The notes under the pieces were generated by a model. The model ran no database searches. It saw only the letters and a program-made list of their open reading frames with translations, and was not told the DNA's origin. From the NCBI RefSeq assembly GCF_028656955.1, contig NZ_JAMDGY010000024.1, positions 1-64,000 on the forward strand: 64,000 bases of DNA, written 5' to 3'. This DNA is from Pseudomonas fontis (GTDB lineage: Bacteria; Pseudomonadota; Gammaproteobacteria; Pseudomonadales; Pseudomonadaceae). The translations under genes and the position numbers were made by a program. Of the stretch, positions 45,140 to 53,995 are shown piece by piece (within the stretch, counting starts at the first letter, position 1; each line of letters begins with the position of its first letter).

Positions 45140-47050
45140 ATGATCAGACTTTCGAACCTCACTTTACAGCGTGGTCCCCAGCGCCTGCTAGAAGACGCTG
45201 AGTTGACCCTGCACGCCGGTCACAAGGCCGGCCTGATCGGTGCCAATGGCGCCGGTAAATCCAGCCTTTTCGCGCTGCTGCGTGGCGAGCTTAGCCCGGA
45301 CGCAGGCGAATGCCAGCTGCCCGCTGACTGGCGCATCGCGCACATGCGCCAGGAAGTCGATACCCTCGACCGCCTCGCCGTGGACTACGTGCTGGACGGC
45401 GACGTGCAGCTACGCAAGGTACAGCGTGAACTGGCCGCCGCCGAGCTGGCCCACGACGGTACCGTCGTCGCGCGCCTGCACATCGAGCTCGATAGCGCCG
45501 ACGGCTATACCGCCGATGCGCGCGCGCGCAAGCTGCTGGCAGGCCTGGGCTTCAGCAACGAGCAGATGGACCGGCGCGTCGGCGACTTCTCCGGCGGCTG
45601 GCGGATGCGCCTGAACCTGGCGCAGGCACTGATGTGCCCCTCCGACCTGCTGTTGCTCGATGAACCGACCAACCACCTGGACCTCGATGCCATCCTCTGG
45701 CTGGAAGACTGGCTCAAGAGCTACCCGGGCACCCTGTTGCTGATCTCCCACGACCGCGATTTTCTCGATGCGGTGGTCGACCATGTCGCACACGTAGAAC
45801 AGTGCAAGCTTACGCTCTATCGTGGCGGTTACACCGCCTTCGAGCGGGCCCGTGCCGAGCGCCTGGCGCAGCAGCAACAGGCCTACGAGAAGCAGCAGGC
45901 CCAGCGCGAGCACATGGAAAAGTACATCGCCCGCTTCAAGGCCCAGGCCACCAAAGCCCGTCAGGCACAAAGCCGGATCAAGGCCCTGGAACGCATGGAG
46001 GAGCTGTCGGCGGCGCACGTTGATTCTCCGTTCGACTTCGTCTTCCGTGAATCGCAGAAGATCTCCAGCCCGCTGCTCGACCTGTCCGAAGCGCGCCTGG
46101 GCTATGGCGACAAGACCATCCTCGAGAAGGTCAAGTTGCAGCTCACGCCGGGCGCACGGATCGGCCTGCTCGGGCCGAACGGCGCGGGTAAATCGACCCT
46201 GATCAAGAACCTTGCCGGCGAGCTGGAGCCCCTTGCGGGCCGCCTGGTGCGTGGCGAGAACCTGGTGGTGGGCTATTTCGCCCAGCATCAGCTGGACTCT
46301 CTCGACAGCAAGGCCAGCCCGTTGCTGCACCTGCAACGCCTGGCGCCGACCGAGCGCGAGCAGACCCTGCGCGACTTCCTCGGTGGTTTCGACTTCCGCG
46401 GCGCGCGCATCGACGAGCCGGTGCTGAACTTCTCCGGTGGTGAAAAGGCCCGTCTGGCCCTGGCGCTGATTGCCTGGGAACGGCCGAACCTGCTGCTGCT
46501 CGACGAACCGACCAACCACCTGGACCTGGAAATGCGCCTGGCGCTGACCATGGCCCTGCAGGAATTCAGTGGCGCGGTACTGGTGGTCTCCCACGACCGT
46601 CACCTGCTCAAGAGCACCACAGATGACTTCCTGCTGGTCGCGGACGGCAAGGTCGAGACCTTCGACGGCGACCTGGACGACTATTCCCGTTGGCTGGTCG
46701 AGTACCGCCAGCGCAATGCGCCGGTCAGCAACACCCCGGTCAACCCGGACAAGACCGACAAGAAGGCCCAGCGCCAGGCGGCGGCTGCCCTGCGTCAGCA
46801 GTTGGCACCGCACAAGCGCGAGGCCGACAAGCTTGAAGCCGAGCTGGGCAAGTTGCATGAGCAACTGGCCTCGGTCGAGACCAGCCTGGGCGACAGCGCA
46901 GTCTATGAAGCGGCGCGCAAGGACGAGCTGCGCGACCTGCTGGCCCGTCAGGCCCAGCTCAAATCGCGTGAGGCCGAGGTGGAAGAGGCGTGGATGAGCG
47001 CCCTGGAAACCCTTGAGGCGATGCAGGCTGAGCTGGAGGCGATGTCTTGA
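45140..47050 (+). CDS. ABC-F family ATPase (YheS type)
   Basis: A 636-residue soluble protein with two ABC domains. Walker A motifs GANGAGKSSL and GPNGAGKSTL; signatures FSGGWRMRLNL and FSGGEKARLAL; both followed by LLLLDEPTNHLDL-type Walker B. A charged linker lies at about 235-290 and a C-terminal coiled-coil extension at about 540-636. ABC-F proteins act on ribosomes, not as transporters. The length and C-terminal domain fit YheS. The ATG at 45140 gives the standard MIRLSNLTLQRG. Stop overlaps the next start by one base. Confidence 0.92.
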   Translation: MIRLSNLTLQRGPQRLLEDAELTLHAGHKAGLIGANGAGKSSLFALLRGELSPDAGECQLPADWRIAHMRQEVDTLDRLAVDYVLDGDVQLRKVQRELAAAELAHDGTVVARLHIELDSADGYTADARARKLLAGLGFSNEQMDRRVGDFSGGWRMRLNLAQALMCPSDLLLLDEPTNHLDLDAILWLEDWLKSYPGTLLLISHDRDFLDAVVDHVAHVEQCKLTLYRGGYTAFERARAERLAQQQQAYEKQQAQREHMEKYIARFKAQATKARQAQSRIKALERMEELSAAHVDSPFDFVFRESQKISSPLLDLSEARLGYGDKTILEKVKLQLTPGARIGLLGPNGAGKSTLIKNLAGELEPLAGRLVRGENLVVGYFAQHQLDSLDSKASPLLHLQRLAPTEREQTLRDFLGGFDFRGARIDEPVLNFSGGEKARLALALIAWERPNLLLLDEPTNHLDLEMRLALTMALQEFSGAVLVVSHDRHLLKSTTDDFLLVADGKVETFDGDLDDYSRWLVEYRQRNAPVSNTPVNPDKTDKKAQRQAAAALRQQLAPHKREADKLEAELGKLHEQLASVETSLGDSAVYEAARKDELRDLLARQAQLKSREAEVEEAWMSALETLEAMQAELEAMS

Positions 47051-47640
47051 TGGCGGCGCTGGACCTGAACCTGCCGGTGGAGTGGATCGGGCCATTCTGG
47101 ATGGGCTTGCAGATCCTGCTGATCCTGGTGGTGGCGTTTGTCCTGCAGCGGATCATCAGCCGCTGCCTGATCCGCCTGAGCCACAGCTACACCCTGCCGC
47201 CGCAATTGATGGTGCCGCTGCGCGGCGCCCTGCGCTGGCTGATCATGGGCAGCGCGCTGATCATCGTGCTCGAACGCCTGGGCGTCTCGGCGACGGTGTT
47301 GTGGACGGCGCTCTCAGGCTTCGTCGCGGTGGCGGCGGTGGCCTTCTTCGCCATGTGGAGCGTGCTGTCGAACCTGCTGTGCGCGGTGCTGATCTTCACG
47401 GTCGGGCCGTTTCGCATCGGCGATGTCGTCGAGCTGGTGGAAACCCTCGACAAGCCGGGCGTCAAGGGTCGGGTGACGGCCATCAACCTGCTGTTCACCA
47501 CCCTGGTGGAAATGCCCGAGGCGGGCGGGGCGCTGGTACAGGTGCCGAACAGCCAGTTCTTCCAGAAGTGCGTGCGCCGCTGGCGTGGTACGGACGTGCT
47601 GCCGATGGTGGGCGAAGACAAGCCTGCCGGCGGCAATTGA
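47050..47640 (+). CDS. Small MscS-family mechanosensitive channel
   Basis: A 196-residue MscS-type protein with three membrane segments (about 10-35, 60-80, 88-115) and the beta domain with VGPFRIGDVVELVE and LVQVPNSQFFQKCVRR. The pore helix region AAVAFFAMWSVLSNLLCAV is recognisable. The C-terminal alpha/beta cage domain is reduced, so it is shorter than MscS. Coupled to the ABC-F gene by TGATG; the start one codon earlier would be TTG. Confidence 0.85.
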   Translation: MAALDLNLPVEWIGPFWMGLQILLILVVAFVLQRIISRCLIRLSHSYTLPPQLMVPLRGALRWLIMGSALIIVLERLGVSATVLWTALSGFVAVAAVAFFAMWSVLSNLLCAVLIFTVGPFRIGDVVELVETLDKPGVKGRVTAINLLFTTLVEMPEAGGALVQVPNSQFFQKCVRRWRGTDVLPMVGEDKPAGGN

Positions 47641-47723
47641 TCGCCCGCCGAAAAAAACCGTGGTGATTTTTTCGGCGACGGATTAGCGTTGAGCCTCGTA
47701 CAGCGTCTGATTCGAGGTGTGTA

Positions 47724-48356
47724 ATGTCTCTGGAAACGTGGTTGGCCTTCTTTGCCGCCTGTTGGGTTATCAGCCTTTCGCCTGGGGCTGGGGCGATTGC
47801 CTCGATGTCCTGTGGCCTGCAATACGGCTTCTGGCGTGGTTACTGGAACGCGCTAGGCCTGCAGCTGGGGCTGGTGATGCAGATCGCGATCATCGCCGCG
47901 GGCGTGGGCGCGGTGCTGGCGGCGTCGGCGACCGCGTTCCATGTGATCAAGTGGTTTGGCGTGGCCTACCTGATTTATCTTGCGGTCAAGCAGTGGCGTG
48001 CGCTGCCGGCGGACCTTGCCGATGAGTCGGCGGTGCGCCCGATCGGCAAGCCGCTGAGCCTGGTGTTCCGGGGTTTCCTGGTCAACGTCAGCAACCCCAA
48101 GGCGCTGATCTTCATGCTGGCGGTGCTGCCGCAGTTCATCAACCCGCACGCCGACCTGCTGCCGCAGTACCTGACCATTTCCGCGACAATGGTGACCGTC
48201 GACCTGCTGGTGATGGCCGGTTACACCGGGCTGGCAGCGCGGGTGCTGCGCCTGTTGCGCACACCCAAGCAGCAACGGCGGATGAACCGTACCTTTGCCG
48301 GGTTGTTCCTCGGCGCGGCCACGCTGCTGGCAACCATCCGCCGGGCACCGGTCTGA
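47724..48356 (+). CDS. RhtB/LysE-family amino acid exporter
   Basis: A 210-residue membrane protein with six hydrophobic segments and the LysE-family start SLSPGAGAIASMSCGLQYG plus the conserved GFLVNVSNPKALIFMLAVLPQ. Homoserine/threonine-type efflux carriers have this size and pattern; substrate not predictable. Its own start is 83 bases after the MscS gene. Followed by a REPIN-like repeat and a terminator. Confidence 0.9.
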   Translation: MSLETWLAFFAACWVISLSPGAGAIASMSCGLQYGFWRGYWNALGLQLGLVMQIAIIAAGVGAVLAASATAFHVIKWFGVAYLIYLAVKQWRALPADLADESAVRPIGKPLSLVFRGFLVNVSNPKALIFMLAVLPQFINPHADLLPQYLTISATMVTVDLLVMAGYTGLAARVLRLLRTPKQQRRMNRTFAGLFLGAATLLATIRRAPV

Positions 48357-48358
48357 GG

Positions 48359-48454
48359 TGTAGCCGCTGCCGTCAGGCTGCGCTCGCCTGCACCGCAGGC
48401 GCCGCTTTTGGGAGCCCTCACGGACTCCAGCGCAGCCTGTCGGCAGCGGCTACA
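48359..48454 (-). repeat. REPIN-like cloverleaf repeat, copy D
   Basis: Same orientation as the copy at 23928, with GCCTGC-ACC-GCAGGC and the GGGAGCCCTCACGGACTCC inner arms. Begins right after the exporter stop codon and lies just before the bidirectional terminator. Confidence 0.85.
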
Positions 48455-48472
48455 GTGCCTTTGCCTGAGCCC

Positions 48473-48503
48473 AAAAAAAAGGCGACCCGAAGGTCGCCTT
48501 TTT
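48473..48503. terminator. Bidirectional Rho-independent terminator
   Basis: A-run, GGCGACC-CGAA-GGTCGCC (48481-48498), then T5. It sits between the convergent exporter gene and the CsgG/LpoB-like gene and can serve both. Confidence 0.92.
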
Positions 48504-48509
48504 CATGCC

Positions 48510-49250
48510 TCAGCGCAAAATGCGCGGCGGCTCATCGGGTGGCAGGTTGTTGCGCAGTGGCGCACGTTCCTGCTCCGGCATCACCCCAACCAGCTGTTCC
48601 TTCATCTGCTTGGCCACATCCAGGCCCAACTCCTTGGATACTTCACGCACGACACGCGGGCGGTTCAAGCTGACCCGCACATCCTGGCTGTTGACCAGCT
48701 TGGTGTCCTGGCCTTCACCCATGGCGGTGAACGCCGAGGTGATCTCGAAGGTCTTGGTGTTGATCAGGCTGAAGTCGGCCACCAGGGTCAGCCCGAGGAT
48801 CGCCGAGTAGCTGTTGGTGTTGTCCAGCGAGGTGATGTCGCGCTGGAAGTCGATGTCCGACAGGGTCCCGAACAGCACGTAGTCAGCACCGGCAAAGTTG
48901 CCTTTCTTGATCCGGGCGATCACGTCATAGACGTCTTCGGTAGCCTTGGCGGTATACGGCTTGCCCTGCACCAGCTGGAACATCCCGGACTTGAGAATCT
49001 CGCCCTTGATGTCACCGCTGAACTTGCGCAGCTCGGTCTGCTCGATGTAGCTCTGGCTGCTCTCGTACTCGTTGTAGCTCGACGAGGAGCTGGCGCTGTA
49101 CATGCTCGCCTGCGAGTTGCTCTGTGCCGAAACCATGTGGATGTACTCCTCCACACGCTCCTGGTAGGCCAGGTCGGTCACCGCCACCTTCGGGGCCGCC
49201 TGCACGCTGAACGCGCAGGCCAGGCCAATGATGCTCATCCATGCACGCAT
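48510..49250 (-). CDS. CsgG/LpoB-related periplasmic protein
   Basis: A 246-residue exported protein. Signal peptide MRAWMSIIGLACAFSVQAA without lipobox cysteine, then a fold like CsgG/LpoB (KVAVTDLAYQERVEEYIHMV; ADYVLFGTLSDIDFQRDITS; TSAFTAMGEGQDTKLVNS). A Ser/Tyr/Asn-rich insertion lies at about 43-70. It is the last gene of a four-gene envelope operon and starts three bases after the lpoB stop. Function unproven; may be soluble partner or paralogue of LpoB. Confidence 0.72.
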   Translation of the reverse strand: MRAWMSIIGLACAFSVQAAPKVAVTDLAYQERVEEYIHMVSAQSNSQASMYSASSSSSYNEYESSQSYIEQTELRKFSGDIKGEILKSGMFQLVQGKPYTAKATEDVYDVIARIKKGNFAGADYVLFGTLSDIDFQRDITSLDNTNSYSAILGLTLVADFSLINTKTFEITSAFTAMGEGQDTKLVNSQDVRVSLNRPRVVREVSKELGLDVAKQMKEQLVGVMPEQERAPLRNNLPPDEPPRILR

Positions 49251-49253
49251 TGC

Positions 49254-49844
49254 TTAGCGCTCCGTGGTCTTGCGGATTTCTTTCTCGTCCATCCACTCGG
49301 CCAGGCCGCTTTCCACGTCGATCAGCTGCAGGCTGAACTTGTAGAAGACGTCCTTGTAGTCGCTGCTACGCTTGACGATCGAGCTGATCGAGCCTTCCAG
49401 GCGGTACTTGGCGGCGATCATGTTGCCGGTCTTGGCAACCGTGTTTTTCTTGTACAGGCCGCTCTGGTTCTGCAGCTTGAGCTGGTCGACCTGGCTCTGC
49501 ATCTGGGTGTTGTCGCTGGAGAAGCGGGCGGTGCCGGACTTCATCAGCTGGGTCTTGATCGAGGTGGTGATCTCGCGGGTATCGATGTACTCGCTGGTCT
49601 TGTTCTTCACGTCGTAGACCTGGACCACCGGGCGGCCTTGCAGGATGCCGGACTGGGCCAGGGAGCGGGTCATGCTCTCGGCGATCATCTGCAGGTCGGT
49701 GGAACCGAACTCGTTGGTTACCAGTTCAACGGCCTTGGTGTCGCCATAGCCGATGTTCTTGCCGCCCAGTACAGGGGAGTTGTTGGCGCAACCGCTGGCC
49801 AGTGCAACGACTACGGCGAGCAGGGAAAAACGGGCAAACATCAT
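49254..49844 (-). CDS. lpoB: Penicillin-binding-protein activator LpoB-like lipoprotein
   Basis: A 196-residue outer-membrane lipoprotein. The signal MMFARFSLLAVVVALASGC ends in a lipobox, followed by the LpoB domain (STDLQMIAESMTRSLAQSGI, GTARFSSDNTQMQSQVDQLK, YRLEGSISSIVKRSSDYKDV). In E. coli LpoB stimulates PBP1b; pseudomonads use a different activator (LpoP) for PBP1b, so its partner here is open. GGAGACACCTGAC precedes the first of two ATGs at 49844. Confidence 0.8.
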   Translation of the reverse strand: MMFARFSLLAVVVALASGCANNSPVLGGKNIGYGDTKAVELVTNEFGSTDLQMIAESMTRSLAQSGILQGRPVVQVYDVKNKTSEYIDTREITTSIKTQLMKSGTARFSSDNTQMQSQVDQLKLQNQSGLYKKNTVAKTGNMIAAKYRLEGSISSIVKRSSDYKDVFYKFSLQLIDVESGLAEWMDEKEIRKTTER

Positions 49845-49868
49845 GTCAGGTGTCTCCTTCAACAGTAA

Positions 49869-50237
49869 TTACTGAGCCTGTACTTCGATACGGAAGTCGG
49901 TCGCTTGGTGGACCGGGGCAATGGCGGGCAGCACGGTCGATTGCGATCCGTACAGGGTCAGGCTTTTCCAGCTTTCCTCATCGGCGACCGGGAAACCGTC
50001 GTCACCCAGCCAGGCAAAGCGGTAGAACATGGTCTTGTTGCTGCTGCTGGTGTTGTTCAGCCCAGCCTTGACGGTGAGGAAGCCGTTCTCGCGGGCGACC
50101 CGCATCGGGCCGACCTCGATGTTTTTCAGTTTGCCCATCACCACCACCTTGCTGGCGGCGCTGCCAGGGGCTGGAGGCGGGGTCGCACAACCAGCCAGCA
50201 GGGCGGTTGCGAGTGCGGCGAGAAGCTTGAAGCGCAT
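49869..50237 (-). CDS. YcfL-family (DUF1425) lipoprotein
   Basis: A 122-residue lipoprotein: MRFKLLAALATALLAGC signal with lipobox cysteine at 17, then an immunoglobulin-like beta domain (GFLTVKAGLNNTSSSNKTMF, RFAWLGDDGFPVADEESWKS). In enterobacteria ycfL lies directly before lpoB, as here. AAGGAATAGTC is the ribosome site. Function unknown. Confidence 0.85.
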   Translation of the reverse strand: MRFKLLAALATALLAGCATPPPAPGSAASKVVVMGKLKNIEVGPMRVARENGFLTVKAGLNNTSSSNKTMFYRFAWLGDDGFPVADEESWKSLTLYGSQSTVLPAIAPVHQATDFRIEVQAQ

Positions 50238-50251
50238 GACTATTCCTTACG

Positions 50252-51643
50252 TTACTTGAGGGTGGCGACGGACTGCGCAGCAGGCGGGGTCTCGACCTGC
50301 AAGGCAGGGCCACCGGCAAATACGCGGTTACCGACAACACGTACCGTCACCACTTGATACGGACGATCGATGTTGACCTTTACCTGGGTGCCGCCCAGGT
50401 TCGACGGCAGGTTGAGCACGTGCTCGCCTTGGCTCAGGCGCACGCGGGCAACCTGGGTCGCGTCTGGCAGGGTGCGCCAGGTACGGGTATCGGCACCTTC
50501 GGTGATTGCTGAAGCCAGGCCCACGGCCAGGCCCGCCAGCGGGTTGACGTCGTTGATCTGCTTTTGTGCCACGCCACGGCTGATGGCCCGCACGCTGGTG
50601 CGCAGGATGATCCCCGGCATGTCATCGCGCAGGGCGCGGCGGGACATCGCGGTGGTGCTGTTGAGGGCGGTCAGGTTCAGCGGCTTGCGGTCCAGCTCGA
50701 TCTGCGCGAAGTGCGGCGTGGAGGTGTCTTCCTTGATGATCGGGAACGACAGCGGGGTGATCACCAGGTTGCCGCTGATCGGCAGTGGCAGCGGGATGCG
50801 CACCGAGTCACGGGACGGGGCCAGGCCGCTCTGGACAACGATCAGCACGTCGCTGCCGGCATTTTTGGCTGGGGTCTTGTCCAGCTCGGTCAGGGCTTGT
50901 TCCAGCAGCGGGGTGTTCGGGCGCAGTTCGGCCGCCTTGCGGTAGCCCGGTGCAGCCAGGCCTTTCTCACCCAGGGCCTCGTAGACGAAGCCGGACAGGT
51001 AGTGGCTGAACGCACTCTGGTAGCTGTTCTTCAGGCCGACCACTTCCGGGGCGTCGAGCGCGGCCACCGGGTAGCCCTTGAGGTCTTTGTACTCGGTGTG
51101 GACGCCTTCTTTCTCGGCTTGCTCTTCGCGCTTGAGGTATTCCTTGTCGCGCAGCTCGGCAATCACCGCTTCGCGTTCGTGGGTCTTCTTGATTTCGGTG
51201 CGGGCGCCGTCGAAGTCGTTCTGGGCCAGCAGGTTCAGGGCCATCTGCGTGGTCAGCATGACTTTCTCGTAGTCATAGCCTTCGTAGCGACGCACCTTGT
51301 CGTTGACCAGGTAGCTGCCGAACTGGCCCAGGTACTTGTCGGTGTCCAGCTTGACCGACTCTTCCCACTTGAACACCACGCTGTCGGCTTCGCGCCAGGC
51401 CGTCTGGCTGCCCGCCAGGTCGCCCTTGGAGCGCAGCAGCTCACCCTTCTCGAAGTAGTAGAGCAGGTCCTTGTCTTCACCGGTGTTGTTCTTTTCCAGC
51501 AAGGCCAATGCGGCATCGACGTTGCCGCTGCTCAGGTGCTGGTTGGTTTGTTGCAGTTCGCCGTCGTAGTTGCGGAACGCAGCGCAGCCTGTCAGCTGGA
51601 CGGCGGCGCAAAGCATGGCGATGGTGAGGACACGGGATGCCAT
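50252..51643 (-). CDS. COG3014 family lipoprotein
   Basis: A 463-residue lipoprotein: signal MASRVLTIAMLCAAVQLTGC (Cys20), then TPR-like helical repeats (about 30-260) and a C-terminal beta domain (about 280-455). COG3014 proteins have no assigned function. First gene of the operon with YcfL, LpoB and the CsgG/LpoB-like gene; spacing to the next gene is 14 bases. A promoter candidate reads leftwards with TATAAT at 51773-51768. Confidence 0.82.
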   Translation of the reverse strand: MASRVLTIAMLCAAVQLTGCAAFRNYDGELQQTNQHLSSGNVDAALALLEKNNTGEDKDLLYYFEKGELLRSKGDLAGSQTAWREADSVVFKWEESVKLDTDKYLGQFGSYLVNDKVRRYEGYDYEKVMLTTQMALNLLAQNDFDGARTEIKKTHEREAVIAELRDKEYLKREEQAEKEGVHTEYKDLKGYPVAALDAPEVVGLKNSYQSAFSHYLSGFVYEALGEKGLAAPGYRKAAELRPNTPLLEQALTELDKTPAKNAGSDVLIVVQSGLAPSRDSVRIPLPLPISGNLVITPLSFPIIKEDTSTPHFAQIELDRKPLNLTALNSTTAMSRRALRDDMPGIILRTSVRAISRGVAQKQINDVNPLAGLAVGLASAITEGADTRTWRTLPDATQVARVRLSQGEHVLNLPSNLGGTQVKVNIDRPYQVVTVRVVGNRVFAGGPALQVETPPAAQSVATLK

Positions 51644-51985
51644 CTGATCTTCTTTCCCTGAATAGGTGTGCAGCCCGCGCGGGTGGCCGTTTTGCCCTTT
51701 GGGGTTAGACCCAAATCCTCTGAAGCGAGGAGCGAAAATTCCAGTTCGCTATAACGAAACGGGCGGCATTATAAGCGTAATTGCTGGCTAAATAATGGCG
51801 TTTTGACGTGATTTTTCTGGCGCGTGCCATCATTTCGGAGATGCCCTGCGCTGGTAGCGGCCTATTTCCCACGCTGGAATGGGAATTTGTGACAAAACTT
51901 TTCATGAAACTCTGCTGCGCTGCTTGAGCAGGTCGCATTGGGAGTGAACAATGCAGTGACTCTGATTCCTGTTCGAGATTGGCCC
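51644..51985. other. Divergent intergenic region with candidate promoter
   Basis: 342 bases between the COG3014 and FTR1 genes. On the minus strand a perfect TATAAT (51773-51768) faces the lipoprotein operon, without a clear -35. The stretch around 51760-51830 is AT-rich, as promoters are here. No coding frame with a believable product; the 77-codon minus frame at 51705-51938 lacks any domain. No Fur-box match was convincing near the iron permease gene. Confidence 0.5.
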
Positions 51986-53884
51986 ATGAACTCCCGCTCC
52001 CGTTTGCTCGCCTGGCTGTTCTGGCCGGTACTGGCCCTGTGCAGTACTGCCGCCCTGGCCGACACCGTTGAAGGCGCGGCCAAGGCGCTGCACCTGATCG
52101 ACTACATTGGCGCGGACTACCCGGACACGGTCGCTGCCGGCAAGGTGCTGGACGAGGCGAAGTACGGCGAGCAGCTCACATCCGTGGAGGCCTTGCAGGA
52201 GGCGGTCATGGCGCTGCCTGCGCGGGCCGAGCGCCAGGCGCTGGAGGAGGGCGTGAAGCAACTGCACCAGGCGCTTGCCCAGCATGCCGATGGTGCAACC
52301 GTTGCCCGTCAGGCGCGACAACTGGGTGCGCAGTTGGCAGTGGCTTATGAAGTGAGCCAGGCACCGGTGATCACCCCGGACCCAGCGCGTGGCGCTCCGC
52401 TGTACGCGCAGCATTGTTCGATCTGTCACGGCGACAGTGGCGCAGGCGACGGCCCTGCAGGCCTGGGCCTGACGCCGCCGCCCAGCGATTTGCAGAATGT
52501 CGCGCGGCTTGATCGGCTGAGCCTCTACGACCTCTACAACACCCTGGGGCTGGGTATTGAAGGCACCGACATGCCGTCTTTCGCCGACCAGCTCGATGAG
52601 CGTCAGCGCTGGGATCTGGCGACTTACATCGCCAGCTTCACTGCTGCCCCGGCGCCTGCCGGCAATGCCAAGCTCTACAACCTGGCAGACCTGGCGCGCA
52701 GCACCCCAGCGGAGATTGCCGCCAGCGAAGGCCCTGAAGCCGTCGCTGCCTTCCGCGCCCAGCGGGCCAAGCCACCGCAGGTGCAACGCGGCCCGGGCCA
52801 ACTGCTCGACTACACCGCCAGCACCCTGGACAAGAGCATTGCCGCCTACCGCGCGGGGGATCACGAGCAGGCCTATGACCTGTCGGTGGCCGCCTATCTT
52901 GAAGGTTTCGAACTGGTCGAAAGCTCGCTGGACAACGTCGATGCGACAGTGCGCAAAGACACCGAGAAATCCTTGATGGCTTACCGGCAGGGCCTGCAGG
53001 ACGGCCTGCCGCTGGAGCAGGTGAGCCAGCGCCTGGACGCGGCCAAGGCCAAGCTCAAGGCCTCGGCCGAGCTGCTGGGTGGCGACAGCCTGAGCTGGTC
53101 GCTGAGCTATATCTCCGGTCTGTTGATCCTGTTGCGCGAAGGGCTTGAGGCGATTCTGGTGCTGGCGGCAATTCTGGCCTTCCTGCGCAACACCGGCCAG
53201 CAGTCGGCGGTGCGCAGCGTGAACATTGGCTGGGCGCTGGCTTTGCTGGCGGGGTTTGGGACCTGGGCGCTGGCGGCGTATGTGATTAATGTGGGGGGTG
53301 CCCAGCGTGAACTGCTGGAGGGCTGCACGGCACTGTTTGCCAGCGTCATGGTGCTGTGGCTGGGGGTGTGGATGCACGACCGTCGGCATGCGGCGGCCTG
53401 GCAGAACTACATCAAGAGCAGCCTGGTCAGTGGCGGTGGGCGATTCGGCTTTGCCTTGCTGGCGTTCTTCTCGGTGTACCGCGAGCTGTTCGAGGTGATC
53501 CTGTTCTACGAGACCCTGTGGTTGCAGGCCGGGCCTGCCGGGCATCAGGCGGTATTGGCGGGTGGTGCGACGGCGTTGGTGCTGTTGGTAGGTTTGGCCT
53601 GGGTGATCCTGCGTGGTTCGGCGAAGTTGCCGCTGTCGCTGTTCTTCAGCATCAACGCGGCGCTGCTGTGTGCGTTGTCGGTGGTGTTTGCCGGGCACGG
53701 GGTCAAGGCGTTGCAGGAAGCCGGGATCTTCGGCACGCGGCCGGTGCCATTCTTCGAGTTTGACTGGCTGGGCATTCATGCCGATGCCTATTCGCTGGCG
53801 GCCCAGGCGGTGGCGTTGGCAGCGATTTGCGTGCTGTACGGGCGCAGTTACCTGGCGCAGCGGCGCCGGGTTTCGGCTAGCTGA
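51986..53884 (+). CDS. Cytochrome c-FTR1 iron permease fusion
   Basis: A 632-residue protein. Signal peptide MNSRSRLLAWLFWPVLALCS, a periplasmic helical region, then a class I cytochrome c domain with haem site Cys144-x2-Cys147-His148 (HCSICHGDSGAG) and likely Met ligand in GTDMPSF. The C-terminal part (about 375-625) has seven membrane segments of FTR1 iron permease with both REXXE motifs: Arg384-Glu388 (REGLE) and Arg499-Glu503 (RELFE). The haem domain could oxidise Fe(II) or couple electron transfer to uptake, replacing a separate ferroxidase. The start gives a good signal peptide; the 16 extra codons upstream would spoil it. Confidence 0.9.
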   Translation: MNSRSRLLAWLFWPVLALCSTAALADTVEGAAKALHLIDYIGADYPDTVAAGKVLDEAKYGEQLTSVEALQEAVMALPARAERQALEEGVKQLHQALAQHADGATVARQARQLGAQLAVAYEVSQAPVITPDPARGAPLYAQHCSICHGDSGAGDGPAGLGLTPPPSDLQNVARLDRLSLYDLYNTLGLGIEGTDMPSFADQLDERQRWDLATYIASFTAAPAPAGNAKLYNLADLARSTPAEIAASEGPEAVAAFRAQRAKPPQVQRGPGQLLDYTASTLDKSIAAYRAGDHEQAYDLSVAAYLEGFELVESSLDNVDATVRKDTEKSLMAYRQGLQDGLPLEQVSQRLDAAKAKLKASAELLGGDSLSWSLSYISGLLILLREGLEAILVLAAILAFLRNTGQQSAVRSVNIGWALALLAGFGTWALAAYVINVGGAQRELLEGCTALFASVMVLWLGVWMHDRRHAAAWQNYIKSSLVSGGGRFGFALLAFFSVYRELFEVILFYETLWLQAGPAGHQAVLAGGATALVLLVGLAWVILRGSAKLPLSLFFSINAALLCALSVVFAGHGVKALQEAGIFGTRPVPFFEFDWLGIHADAYSLAAQAVALAAICVLYGRSYLAQRRRVSAS

Positions 53885-53901
53885 AACCTGCAGCGCTGAC
53901 A

Positions 53902-53944
53902 CTGTGGGAGCGGGCTCAGCCCCCACAGGTTCTAGGCGCTAGAA
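53902..53944. repeat. REP-like repeat (family 2, short) plus TTCTAG dyad
   Basis: CTGTGGG/CCCACAG arms at 53902-53928 with an inner AGCGGGCT/AGCCC match, followed by TTCTAG-GCG-CTAGAA at 53930-53944. It lies between the FTR1 and yaiI genes and may serve as the 3' end of the former. Confidence 0.65.
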
Positions 53945-53995
53945 CCCAAAGCGGCGATACTGTCCGCCTGTTTTTCTGCTGTGGACAACTCAACC

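Noticed and set aside
51705..51938. 77-codon minus-strand frame before the FTR1 gene
   Set aside because: Overlaps the likely promoter region, no domain, no convincing ribosome site.
51902..53926. Open frame of 674 codons on the minus strand
   Set aside because: Antisense to the cytochrome-FTR1 gene, which has clear motifs, signal peptide and membrane segments.
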